NCBI GenBank assembly: GCA_013398055.1
Contig: VZRS01014466.1
Span: forward strand, 186,001-250,000
Source of the DNA: Ifrita kowaldi
Taxonomy: Eukaryota > Chordata > Aves > Passeriformes > Cinclosomatidae
DNA length: 64,000 bases
Direction of reading: 5' to 3'
Shown here: one piece after another, positions 1-12,189 of the stretch
Layout: each line of letters opens with the position of its first letter
Position numbering within the stretch: position 1 is the first letter of the stretch
The notes under the pieces: generated by a model
The model's database searches: none
Told to the model about the DNA's origin: nothing
The model's input: the letters and a program-made list of their open reading frames with translations, nothing else
Position numbers and translations under genes: made by a program

Positions 1-1630
1 AAAACAAAAGATTAAAATGTTTGTGCTTGAAGTAACAACGTGTGCTTTTATTCTTGCTGTGGAAGCATTGTTAGCTAAAACAGTATCACTTGAATTCTGC
101 TAGTTTCTTAAGTCTGCTGATACTATCAAAGAAATGATATAAGCATTCCACTTAACTTGTTGCCAAAATCCTAGGCTCTGTTGCAAAATTACAAAAATTT
201 TGCAAAGTTTTGAAATTTCAAAACAATATCTTATCTCTTCTCAACACTTTATACAACTATAGTGCCAGTGACTTGACTAAAACAGTTCTTACCAGGATAA
301 GTTAGAAAAGGATTCTAGGTCATTATTCCGTTTTATAAAGAAAACCACACAGCTTGTTGAACTCTCCACCGAATGAAGCCACTGTGTCTCTATACTGGCC
401 CAAGCACTAAGCTTGAATCAGAAAGAACTTCCACTCCATTCCATCCCTCTTCTATTATTCAGTTTACCATTTCCCTCAGTGTGCTTTGGTTAAAAAAATT
501 GATTAAAATTTATTTATTTTAAGCTTAACAGATGCTTGCTCCAAGCCAAAAAACCATCAGAAACATATATATATTGTATAGTTTGATGCCTTAATGAGAG
601 AATTCTCTACAGTTTCTTGCTATACAAGGTAAGGGTCCAGGGAAGGCAAGGAGGCTTCTTTCACAGCCTAACAGGAATGTCTACACTAGCATCCTACCCT
701 CACTACCAGACTCAGAGCTTGCCATGCCGTTAATATGAAATGAAAAATCAATAGCTATTGTTCAGCCACTATCACCCATCAACAGATGCCCGAGTGTCAG
801 ACATGGCAGTGAGTTAATGGTAAAACAAGGCACAGAGGTTGCTTTTCAAAAGCATGATTGAACTGCACATTACATATGTCCTGGCCCTAGCTTCTCACCT
901 CATCAAGTGCTCTGTCCCCTCTTGGGACACTAGTGAGCAGCTAGGAAAGGCTAGGCATTCACACAGCAACCACCCAGCTTGGAGTTAGTGCAAGCTTTTC
1001 ATAGGCAACATCTTGTGTAGGTCAGTAAGTGTCCTGTCCAGGCCTCACCAAAGGGAAAGAGCATGGTCTTCTTAACTGCCCCTCATTGTGAGCTGTATGA
1101 GCAAAATCCTTCCCCCTTACAAAACAAAATTTTAAAAAAAAGATAGCTATAGGAAGAAGCCTAAGACAATCAGACTGCCCTCTGGAAAGCCTCCACATTC
1201 TAACTGAAAAGCACTGCAAGCCCCCAACAAGTTCCTGTGCTTCGTTACAGAAGTAGCTAAGTACTTATTGCCAGTTCATAGGAAGAGATGAGGAGAGTAC
1301 TGACAAAAGCCTACAGGGGAAAGCAAGAGCCACCCTAAGAGGAGGCAAAATGAGAGCTAAAGGCAGCAAGAACAAAGACTGGGTAGGGCACTCACCAACA
1401 GAGCACAGTCCCACAGCAGACTAGCCAGCCAAGCAGAGTAGCACCAAGTCCTATTGATACTCCCGTGGTCATTGTGCACAAGCAATAAGAGCAGCCAAGG
1501 TCTGAAGTCAAGCCAGAAAATCCAAAGAAAAATTTTGAGAATATGTCCCCATCCAGTACAACTCAGGGAAGGGAGCCTGTTCACAGCTAGAGCTTAAATG
1601 AGCAGGAGGCCCAGTGGGCGGGAGCTGTGA

Positions 1631-1729
1631 GTGGGGACCCAGGTGAAAACGATCAGGGCCATTAAGGCCCGTTGGGGACCCACGTGAAAGTGATCAGGGC
1701 CACTAAAGCCTGTTAGTGACCTGGGGGTC
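1631..1729. repeat. 41-bp tandem repeat, two full copies plus a partial third
   Basis: Two diverged copies of about 41 bp lie head to tail, starting near 1631 and 1672. Each has the order GGGGACCCA, then GTGAAA, then GATCAGGGCCA. A third, decayed start follows near 1713. About 50 bp further on there is a stretch resembling a retroviral-type LTR leader (TTTAGTAAAGATCTC), so this may be the repeat block of an old LTR. That attribution is a guess. Confidence 0.6.
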
Positions 1730-4700
1730 AGACAAAAACTTCTCTTTTGTATCACCCTACTATTGCTTTAGTAAAGATCTCTTATGTGCATACATGTCTT
1801 TGTAAGACAGTATTTTCCAGAGGTCATGAGCAGTTCTCCATTTTAGCTGTACACACTGTTGTCTAGGCCACTGAAAAGCATGTCAGTCTAATTGGATTGT
1901 AGGCAGGGGTGACCAGAGGATGAGAATAACGTGAGTTTGAGGTTAATAAGGGCACCTGAACATCTGTTTGTATTTCCTTGTGAGGTAGAAGTACCCAGAA
2001 GCCCTACTCTGAGACAAAGAACTTTTTTTTGGCACTATACAAACAAGATTTGCATGCCATTGCAAATGCATTAACAGCCTATTCGAAAGCTGGTTCCTGA
2101 AAGTCAGGACTTCTCAGGAGTCCCAGGTGCTACTTCTTTCCCCAGAATTATAGGTACTCTAAGTCCAAGGCCATCTGCATTTTTTTTACTGTGGTCTAAG
2201 CACATGAAATAAGTATACTGTCTAACAAACTGTGGGCACATTGTATACAAGATACAAAAATATTAATTAATTATACTAATCTATTATTCATATAACTGCA
2301 CTAGGGAGACTATGTTCTTGAAGGAATTAGTAGTTCTCAGATCTTAAGTCTACTTGGTCTGTTTTTTAAGAACTGAAATATTTACCAAGACTGGTGTCTA
2401 GATGACTTGGAAGGCAATGAAAAAAGTGTGCTATTTCAGTGCTATATATGCTCCCGAAATATATCTACTGGACAGAATATATAATCTTTTATTATGAAGT
2501 TTACATGTAAAGTAGTTTTTGTTCAGATTTCAGCACATGCCTCCAGAAACCATCCACCTTAAATTTTAAATCGCCGAGAGACAGACTAGTGTTCTGTTTA
2601 ATTATTAGTGCCATAAACCAGAACAGTATTTACCTGCCTATAACAGAGCTTAGGAAAATCCACTTATCTCTCCTGCCAGGTGCTACATTTCTCACAGTTA
2701 TTAATAAAATGATCAGAAATCCTTATTTCTGAATGGCCTTTACCCCACTTTTCTGTCCTGCCCAGTGTCCTTCCTGATGAAAGTCAGCTTGGAAATTGGA
2801 ACAAATTCTACACATGCTCACTGGGAAGATAGAAGGAAGTGGGAGTGCTCCTCTACACCAGATCTGACCGGCCACTTGAGCACTAAGCCTTGATTTCTCC
2901 TCCCTCTGGCTGAAACGTGGCCCGTCAAGCGTGTGTTCCATGTGGTTCTGCAGTTCATCGGCCTCCCAACATCCTTCTATTCCTGGTGCAAGAAATGAGT
3001 TTCAGCAAGGAGCCCCCCTCTGCTTAGACATGAAATGCCACTCTGAACTGCCTCCTTCTGCCAGTCTTTCACCTTTCATTAGCATTCAGCTTGCACTTAC
3101 TCCACGGTCTCAAGCAAAGACAGTCTTTGTGGTGTAGCACAAATGCAGCTTCCTTCAGGAACAGAAATTAATCAGAAACTCATCAGAGCACTCAGAGTCT
3201 TTCAAAAATTAGTTTCCTGAGGTAAGACCCAGTATTTCCATCCTGCCTCAAGCTAAGATTTTGGAAGGTTTTTGTGGTGGGAGGACAGGGATGGAAACAG
3301 AGTCATCCCTGCATCCTATGTATGTATCTTAAAAAAATATATATAATCTAGATACCAAGTTCAGAAGGTTTTAAGCTCCACTTAAGATTTACTTTAAGAC
3401 TCCCGCACCTCTTTCTCCTCTCCTCCTTTCAAAGTAATAAATTCCTGATATTTTATTAATAGCATTCTACGAAGAAACTGTTGTCTGTTCCTGAGTGCTG
3501 TATGAGATGATGGATGAGTTCACAACACCTGTTACTGCTACATATGTGCAAGTAATTTCCCCTTGCCTGTTTCACTGAAATCTGTTCTTTTCTCACAAAG
3601 TCAAACACTCTGCTCCTAGTACCAGTAAATATCTCCTAGATAAGCTTTGGAAAGGGCCATAACTATTTAATAACATTCTCTTTGTACACCAATAAGATAG
3701 ATTAGTGGGAAAAAAAAGGAGGTGTACAAGAAATTTAAATTGAAGCTACCTACACAGATAGACCAGCAGATGAAACTCCTCATGCTACAAAAAAGTTTTA
3801 TCTCTTCAGTGCAGAGAGCTAGCACTAAATCTGGGTCCCATCAAAGCTCATGCTATTCCTTTACTTAAGGCTAAAAGAGACCTTTTGTGATCCACAACTG
3901 CATGCTTCTATCTCCACAGAACTGAGTTTTCCTTCCAAGAAGTCCTGAAGGTTACCTGGTTGCTCATTTAACCTAAAAAAAAAAGTATTTACAAATGTCT
4001 GCACTTACCTCCTCCTCTAGATACTAATTTATCAGCAGAAATATTCACTGAAATAATCTTTGTAAGTAATTATTAAGGAAAAGTCTCAGGAAGCAATTTC
4101 ATAAATCCTACAGTTCATTATTCATCTCCAAATATGGTTTATATTAAATTGTATTCATCTAAACAGAGAACAGAAACATGAGAGACTACTATATTCTCAT
4201 AAATGTAATCAAGGAAAACAGTTCATATTTTGACACCCATAACGAAGGTACCATGCTTCTGCTCTCCAGAGTTCCTTTCTAATTTGCTGAAAATCCTGCG
4301 TAAAGGAGTAGCATACACTGAAAAGTATTTTAATGCCATTGCATTCTACTGACATGATAAACATAATGTGTAAAGTACATACAAGTAAAAAACCAAAGCT
4401 AACGAGAAATTTTAATGGTGCAGTCATACCATAAGACCGAACAGGAATTAAGGATCAGCTGATGGAAATTGCTTAATAAATTAAATCTTCAATTTCAATA
4501 CTGTAATCACTGAAAAATCCAAAAGGCAAAGATCATCAAATATATCAGATTCTTCCAATTTCTTTTACAGAATTACTGGGGAAAAGGCAAAAAACTGTAT
4601 TTTAATCCCTTGGTTTTGCACATGTGAAATAAAATTCATGAAGGTGGAGAAAATACATTGAAGCAGCCAAAAAGAACTTTAAATGTGTGTGATAGATCAG

Positions 4701-7700
4701 GAGGAACATTGGAATGATTGAAACAGAGAAAAGTTTTAAAAGAGTGATGTCTAGATCAAAGAACAGAGTTTGCAAATCTCTTTCCACCTGAGCAAAGCTC
4801 CAGCTGAAACCAACTGGACTACTCTCAGGACCAGAGAGCTCATGCCTGGAGGGCACCATGCCAGGATCAATGCCATGTTTGCCCTGAACTTTCCATAGAA
4901 TGAGGATCATGTCCCTCATTTGATATGTGCTGTGCGGAGCACACACCTTTTCTGAGTTGTATGGATAATACAAACAACAATACATCGAGATGGCATAGAA
5001 AAATGACAAGGAACATACTGAATCCAGATAAAATATCCAAAATTTTACAGGAAAATTACAAAATCATGACTGAGCTTACTAAATTTACACCAAGATATAC
5101 AAGTCAGGGATTAAAACTCTTTGAAAATGTCATTTTTTATTTCAGTCCATTTTTGGGGCTTATTTCTCATATTCTTACATACCAAATGAAATGCCACCTG
5201 TGGAAATGCCCACGAGAGGAGAAACTCATTTTGACTCCATTTTTGTGGTAAATGGTTGCAAAATAATTTGATGTGCAAGAGTCAAAGGAGGGATTGTTGC
5301 CAAGCTTTTGAAATCAGGAACAGTTTCTTTGAGGGACATTTGTCAGAGGGACAAACAAGGGACAATTTCATCACACAAGAATTGGCTAAACAAAAAAGAA
5401 ACTAACAGTTTATCAATTAATTATCTTCCTGAAAGACCTGAGACAGAAAATCATGTTTGAAACAACAAAATTAACTTGTCTCACCTTCTAAGGATGAAAA
5501 CAGGAAGGAAAGAAAGGTGGGGGGGAGTAGCAAAAAACAGAGAAATACAAGAGGAGTCTATGATGCTCCAACCACAATTAGAAAAAGCTGTTCTGAGTGA
5601 GGTCAGTGGCTGCCTTACCAGGGACTTACACGTGAAAAGTTACAGTTCCAAATTCCTGATCAAGCAAAGTAATCAACCATGAACTCAGGTACGTCAGTGG
5701 CACAACTCGTACACCTCATTCTGCACGCCCTTATGGATTTGTTTCACTTGGACTCCAGATGGATCACTGCTAAACACATTGAGCTGCTGGACTGCAGGCT
5801 GATAGAGGTTGTCCTGGAGTTTCCCTAGGAGTTTCTTTTCCCCTACTGGACTAGGTATAAAAAAAGGCAAAGAAAGTCTGTCTGGTTATGCACCTGGCAT
5901 ACATTCCTCGGTCCATGGAGACAAAGTATCAGAAAGGGAAAAATAGAACATTTTTCAGTGACCCTGACATTTGATACTGATGCAAAAAAGGAAAGGAATT
6001 ACAGTGTTTGAAGCCAAAAGCATGAAGTTTCTTTATATTTCCTATGATTTAGTATCTCTCTCCCCCACACACGGCAGATTCCTTTATAGGAGCTCTTGAA
6101 GATGGGCCAACAGTGCTCCAGCAATGTCTCTGATGATACAATGGAAAGTTTCTAACCACAGTATCGTTTGCAGCATTTCTCATTTATTTTATCCCCAGTC
6201 CCCAAAGACATGCCTTTTCTCATGGAATGAATGTTGCTTTCCACTTTTTATGAATAGAATTGAAAATCTGTTTGATGACCAAATGAATTAAAAGAGACAC
6301 TGAATCCAATTATTTAGGTTTATATGAAACCTGTCATAAAAGCTGGCTTCCAGCTTTTACTCAGTTTAAACAGATAAAAAATAACAGTGACCCTTAAAAA
6401 ATACTCACAGTACCTGTTGAACCAGATTCGTAAATTAATTTTTTTTCCAGTGATAAATATGAAGATAAGAATTTGGGAAATCAGACCTTCCCTCTACAGC
6501 CTGTCATCCTTGCTTTGGAAAAATGGACCCTCCCTCTATGGACTGTCCTCCTTACTAACAGGGGCTCTAGAGGAGGGCAGTACTGCACAGACCAAGTGAT
6601 AATTCAGGGTTCCTGGCTGTAAGGCCCAGCTGCTGCTTGGTTTGCCGCACCAACCCCATGTTCAGACCAGCTCTCAAGCTCTCATCCTAGCCAAGAGAAG
6701 CAGTTCAGTTTGTGCAGGAACTAATCTGTTTGCCACTGTATTAACAAAATCTAACCATCGTGACAAAGTATATAAAAAGGCATGTGCTGCTTTACAGCCC
6801 TCTACAAGTTTAAAGAGAAAAAAATTCCCACTGACTTCAAGAGGCTTCAGATCTAGCCCACAGCGGAACAGCTTCACTCTATTTTTCAAGAGACTTGAAA
6901 TATAAAATATCATCTGATTATTCAGGCCTGAGTCTGATCTCACAAAGTGTATGCAGACTTAATCTATTGGGCTAGAGCTGCAGAGGCTGTCGGTGGCACT
7001 GCAGTGCAAGAAGGCACACTGTGCTCAGGCTGGGAGCTGGTGTGTCCCTGCCTTTCCTCTGGACAGATGAAAGCAGAACCTGACCCACTCACAGTTGAGC
7101 TGAAACATCACCCAGTCATTGGCACAGCTGCCCACTTTTGTAAAAATTGTTTAAAGCCAAACACTTGACAGCCTTTTGACATGCTGTGAGTAGGTTTGGT
7201 GCCTCACAGCCTTAGAGATGAGTGCAATACTCTTTGCATATCATAATCCTGGGATATCAATGTTTAACCATGTTGTAAAGCTCTTTAGTGAGAAAGTAGT
7301 ATATGCTTTCAACTAAATGGCTACAACCCAGAGCAACTCTCCAGCCTGAGGACTGGGGCAATAAAATGGTTTTGTCTGACAAACTATCAGCAGAGATTTG
7401 CTGGTGCTGTTAGTCAGAGTGTAGAATCCCCAGCACATTCAGAAGCCTCCCTTAAGGAATTAATGCTTGATTGTTTTGCCATCCAAAGAGTGTTTACAGA
7501 AGCCAAAACAACCATGCTTTCTGTCCACTGTGCAAAGAGGTGATGACATCAAGAAGACAGGTCACAAGTCTGAGTTTATAGACACTACGCTCATGTTGGT
7601 ATGGCTTTTCATCCACTCAGAATGATCTTATGACCCCACAGCTTTACAACCTTCCCCTCTCTGGGCTTCACAGCACCTCTCCACTCTAGGTTAATCATTT

Positions 7701-7990
7701 CTCTGCCATTATCTGCCAACAGTTCTTATCTCTTTTGCTGTCACTTTATAACAGGGTCTCTTATCAAGCTGTACTAAATCACGTGATGGTGCCAAACCTA
7801 TCACAAGTTCCAATTCTTCTGATTAGAGACTATCATGAAATGGGATACATGGTTTACAGCAGGTCACTAATGCTGGAAAAAGTACAGAGTCCACTCAAAG
7901 ACATGCTTGTTACTTTCTGAATTCTTGGATAATTTTTTTTGTTGTTGTTCATCACGCCGACTTTCACTGAAGGCTATTATAGCCTGGGTC

Positions 7991-7999
7991 TCAAGGCCA
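7991..7999 (+). promoter_or_regulatory. Candidate NR5A response element upstream of exon 1
   Basis: TCAAGGCCA matches the extended monomer site YCAAGGYCA bound by NR5A receptors (SF-1, LRH-1). It lies 82 bp before the exon 1 initiator ATG, either in the proximal promoter or in the 5' untranslated region. A 9-bp degenerate motif occurs by chance every several kb, so only its position makes it noteworthy. Confidence 0.35.
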
Positions 8000-8080
8000 G
8001 AAAAGTTTACAGGCTGCACCTCTCCTGTACTCAATGCTGTACCCCTTGTACCCAAGGGTACGGTATATTTACACCTAATA

Positions 8081-8144
8081 ATGTCTTCTGGTTCCCACAC
8101 AGCCATCATACAGGAATCTGTAAAACATGGACTTACATCAGTTG
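8081..8144 (+). CDS. NR5A2: NR5A2 coding exon 1 (residues 1-21, first base of codon 22)
   Basis: The exon reads MSSGSHTAIIQESVKHGLTS followed by Val and the first base of a Gly codon, then a consensus donor GTAAGT at 8145. The human long isoform has the same 21-residue length; from memory about 13 of 21 positions agree, including the MSS start and the QES and KHGLT blocks. The ATG has A at -3 and is the first ATG in this frame. The frame stays open upstream to about 7907, but only from a TTG codon, so I start at 8081. The exon is short and lies in CpG-poor DNA. Its phase (1) fits both exon 2 and exon 3, so it can splice to either. The 5' untranslated part is not delimited. Confidence 0.88.
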
Positions 8145-10440
8145 GTAAGTAACAGTTTTGTAATTGTTTTGAACATTCTGCATAAATAGATTAGATTTGT
8201 GGGTGTCCAAACTGAAAAAAGCACTACAATTGGGCAAGCCCATGATTAATTTGCACATATATTTAGGTGAGAGAGAATTTTATGATACCATGTAAAAACA
8301 TAAGAAAACAGATGATGATCCATAGAACAACAATTTTCTCTAGAGATAATGCAATTATCAAATATATATAATTGGATAATTAAAAGTATCTTTATCTATA
8401 ACAATTGATAATAACTGTGAAATTGTGCATGTGCGTGTAGAAACATTTTGAAAAAGTAGATTTAAATTGCTTCTGGCCTGATAATTCATGTTGAAGAAAA
8501 TCTCAGGAATGGTTTCGTGTCTTTTCAGTAATACTGTAGCTTCTGTCAAATGCAGATTCTTTCTTACAGCTAAAAATTAAGATATGTCATTCAGTGGGGG
8601 TGGGCTGGATAACAAAAGTCAGTTAAGACTTCAAAGCAGCAAAGAAGTGAATACTTTCAGTAGCATATGGAAACAGCACCCGCTCCCTGTCAGAAAGCCA
8701 TCAGGCACAGGTTGCTCTGGCTTACAGGCAAGAGGGGCATTGCGCAGGCAGCTGTCCCGGGCTGTGGTGACTGTGGCCCTGCCCCAGTGGCTGCATGTCC
8801 CCACCACCTCCCTGCCCTTCTCCACACATTTCCTGTCTCAGGCCATTCTGTCTCTCACCACACACCTGGAGTGAGGTGTCTTTCCTTTGCCGTGGCAAGA
8901 GCATCCCCTGTCCCACCAGGCTGTGCCCAGGCTGAGACTGGGGCTGAGCAGGGCTGGAGAAGGCTTTCTGAGGGAAACCTCTCCTTCATGGAGCAGGAGG
9001 CGCTTCACAAGCCAGCCCAGCAGCACTGCAGGATCCACAGCCCAGGGTTTTGCAAGGTTGTGCCTCAGAACAGCAGTTCCTGGAAGGGATGAAAGAAGGG
9101 ATCTTTGGCCCACATGTGGAATCAGGGCACGCTTTCCTCCTCTTGCCCCAAAGTGCGTCATCACATGGCAGGCAAGGAGTTCACCCTGATGCTGGGTGTG
9201 ATGTGGGCACCTTGCCATCAAGGGAAGCTTTGGGACCGTGGGGATGGAGGGTGCAGCAACAGCTGCAGGAAATAGCCTCAAACATAGCTGATCTTTATCT
9301 TCTGGGTGGAGCTGCTGCTTCTCCCAGGGAAGGGCTTCCACCTTGGACCCAACTGTGTTTCAATCAGATGTCCCCTCAGAGCCCCTGTGCTTCCCTACAG
9401 GTGTGGGGTGCTCCTCTGTACAGCTCTGCCCCCTGAAATACATGGAAAAGGTGGCAAGTCCAGCTTCCCTGCCAGGCCTTGGTCTAACTGTTGCTCTTTC
9501 TGCTTGCCAGGGAGGGACCCACTGGTTCCCTTTCCTGAGGGATAGTAAAATAATTATACATCTCAGTTATCTGAAGAGTGGTCACTCAGATAAGGTTTCT
9601 TAAGGTGAAAGAATACAACCCTGGCAGAAGGGAAAATAAGACACTTACCTGTGATATTTAGACCAATTAAGTGCCATTTTCATGGTTTCCAGAAGACTGG
9701 CAGGTCTTGGTTCCCAAAATCATGTGGATATGAGAAAACAGATTGGTGGGAGTAGCAGAGACTCGTGTCACCATATCACTCATACATGTGCTGTGTCACA
9801 AATATACCAGGACAGATTCACAAAGCATGGCCCAGAAAAAAACAGGTCTACATCTTGTGAAACTTTCCAAACTCCTGTGTGGTCTGAGTCAGGGGGAGGA
9901 TTCTGTCTTTGCATGACACTGCTCAGCCAGAACCCACAGTAGCATCCCTGAAAAGCTCGCCTAACTCAACCTTGTAAACTGATCACCATGTACCTGTAAG
10001 GGTTAAATGTAACCAGCGCCAATCTGAGGGCCTCTGCTTGGAGCTGGGGGAACCAAATAGGAAGGAGCCAGATTCTGTTTTTATTTGCACTGGAGAGTAA
10101 TTCTCTAGGAGAAAAAGCTAAAGCTGTCCTCCTAGGGTATAAGTACTATCAGCAGGAGGGTCATGTGCTCATAAGAGTAAATCCTATCCCTAGCCTTTTG
10201 CTTTTGTCCAGTCCCTCCTGGCATCTCCTTCTCTTTTTCCTTTCTCACCAAGGCAGAGCAGGTGGGCTTGTGAGAGGCTGTCACAGCCTCTGCACCCTCA
10301 GCCCACCAGCCTCTCAGGCCAGGGACACTTGCTGTTTCCCACCACAGAGGCTGAGAGTTGCCCTTCTCAGGGAGCTTTGGAGGATGCACCCTGTGCATTC
10401 AATTCACCCCTCTGGCCAGAAGTTAGTTTTTGTTAGAAAC

Positions 10441-10548
10441 CAGTGACGTGTCACTGCTTCCTCCCAGCAAGGAGGGCATCTTCCAGCTCCCATGAATGCA
10501 AATCAGACTCCACTGATATAAATAGCAGTGGATCTCTCCCTTGGAGAG
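10441..10548. promoter_or_regulatory. Cluster of inverted repeats with CRE-like, octamer and TATA motifs
   Basis: Three short inverted repeats occur within 108 bp. CAGTGACGTGTCACTG at 10441-10456 has 7-bp arms and contains a CRE-like TGACGTG. TCCACTG..CAGTGGA at 10509-10532 encloses TATAAATA (10517-10524). CTCTCC..GGAGAG at 10534-10548 has 6-bp arms. A perfect octamer ATGCAAAT lies at 10496-10503, about 14 bp before the TATA-like box. The arrangement resembles a compact POU-driven core promoter or enhancer. Its function is inferred. Confidence 0.35.
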
Positions 10549-12189
10549 CAAACACAACCAGGCTGGAGCTGGAGTATGAGTGGGCACTACCGGTTGTTGA
10601 CACCTGCTTTTGGTTTATAGTCATATGATCAAAGAGGCAGCTAGAATTCACAAAATCTTAATAGCACATCCTATCTTCCAGACAACAAACACCATATGGA
10701 CTTATAAATGTTTTTATGGAAGTGCCATGATTTTTTTCTTCTACCAGATTCTGAAGCAATACAAAGATACTTGACTAGTTTTATATTTCCTCTAATCAGC
10801 CTCTTGTCTTAGTGTCATCAGGGACACTATGCAATTTTCATAAGCATTAGCTATGATTATTTAACAGAAATAACTATTTCATTAACTAAAAAAATGGTTA
10901 TATAAGAGGAAAAATAATCTACTTGTAGTTTCCAACTGTGAAATTTTTCAGCTTGTAGAATACTTACTGCCATCTTAATTTTAATGTATGTCCTCAGGCA
11001 GTTAACGGTATTATAATTAAGGCTCATGAGTTTGGCAAAGTTAGTTTTTATGTTTAGTAGTAATAGGAGTAGTGGCATTTTCATATGATTAACAAAGACA
11101 GCACATACTACCTTTAAAAGTTTGGATTAGGATTTTGGCCAGCAATTATGCAGGCAAAGCTTCCACTGAAGTGAACAGTTTGAGCTGTGTGAGGACTGTA
11201 AGACATACCATAGGTTATTTTCTTATATCAGTGGACTTTGCTGTTACTCTTTACTTTTATCAATTTTCTTCCCATTTTTCCTGTGCTTATATTGCAAATG
11301 AGCTATCTACAAAAGGGGGAATATTTACATTTGCATCTGATTTTCTCTGTTAGTCTGGTTTTAAATACCAAAATACATAAAGCAAAGTAAAGATGATGCC
11401 CGGGGTCTCCTGAGGGAGATCTCCACTACTGACAAAACACCCCAAGGTACTTGTCCGTGCAGGTAATTTAAAGGTCAGCTCTCAAACTTGTCTTAGATAT
11501 ATAGGGTGAAAAGGAAGAATTGTCTGCAGGACGGGTTGTGTGCATCTGTCTTGTAGGCAAACCCATTGAAACTTCTCATGACAGATCATTATTAATGTCT
11601 AGAGTTTATTCACATATTACATGACTACATTATATATTACATAGATATGCAACCTTAATATATATTAATACCTTCTTATGTACAATGAGCAGACATGCCT
11701 GTGTACACAATCCTTATCAAGATTTCTCAGTGTAAACTATGCCTATTTTATCTTCTCATAGTTTATGATTTTACATTATGTGTGGGTAAATCTTGAGACA
11801 GATAGATATGAATGAGCTTAAACTTTTTTCATTATAAAGATCATCTATAAAATTATTTTTAAATAAAGTTTTCCAAGCTTTGAAACATGGGGGGAGGGGG
11901 AGGGAAGAAGCAGACCTAAACCATCTTTTTTTTTCCACCAGCAGAACAAGGTCAGTTGCCTCAGCAAAAGAAATTTCATTTTTAAGCCTGTCTGTGCAGG
12001 ATAGAAATCAATTATCTCTTATGATACAGAGACCAGCGCTCAGCCCTGACAGGAGCCTTGCTGTATATACAAATATATTTGGAGTTCTATTTCCAGACTA
12101 AGCTCTAGCTTTTTAACTAGAGGTTCCACACTCGGCTCCAAAAGAGCAGCACAGACAGAAAAAAAAAAGGGCCTCATCAGAAAAGTAAT

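Larger units (their letters stand above)
1..8080. other. Upstream non-coding DNA, gene-poor
   Basis: No convincing coding exon is seen in these 8 kb on either strand. The open frames are short, have no recognisable domain and often start at non-ATG codons. The DNA is mostly AT-rich and CpG-poor, as expected of the long gene-poor region that flanks NR5A2 in amniotes (established knowledge). It holds a 41-bp tandem repeat at 1631-1729 and a possible NR5A-type half site at 2165-2173 (CCAAGGCCA). The last few hundred bases probably contain the promoter and 5' untranslated region of NR5A2 exon 1, but no transcription start can be fixed from sequence alone. Confidence 0.6.

Noticed and set aside
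4602..5009. 135-codon minus-strand frame
   Set aside because: It overlaps the + strand frame, has mixed composition with no recognised domain, and shows no splice or promoter context.
4925..5300. 108-codon + strand frame followed by AAAGGAGGGATTGTTG, resembling the end of a retroviral env plus polypurine tract and LTR start
   Set aside because: No conserved retroviral motif is visible in the frame and no matching LTR end or target-site duplication was found. A single tract is too little to call an endogenous retrovirus.
8061..8070. TATA-like GGTATATTTA just before exon 1
   Set aside because: It is only about 15 bp from the ATG, too close to place a transcription start and untranslated leader between them.
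7907..8080. In-frame open extension upstream of the exon 1 ATG (58 codons)
   Set aside because: It opens only at a TTG codon and contains no ATG. Its sequence does not resemble any NR5A N-terminus, so the ATG at 8081 is the first plausible start.
8838..9341. 167-codon minus-strand frame and overlapping + strand frames in the GC-richer part of intron 1
   Set aside because: Several overlapping frames on both strands at once are typical of GC-rich DNA depleted of stop codons. None has a domain signature.
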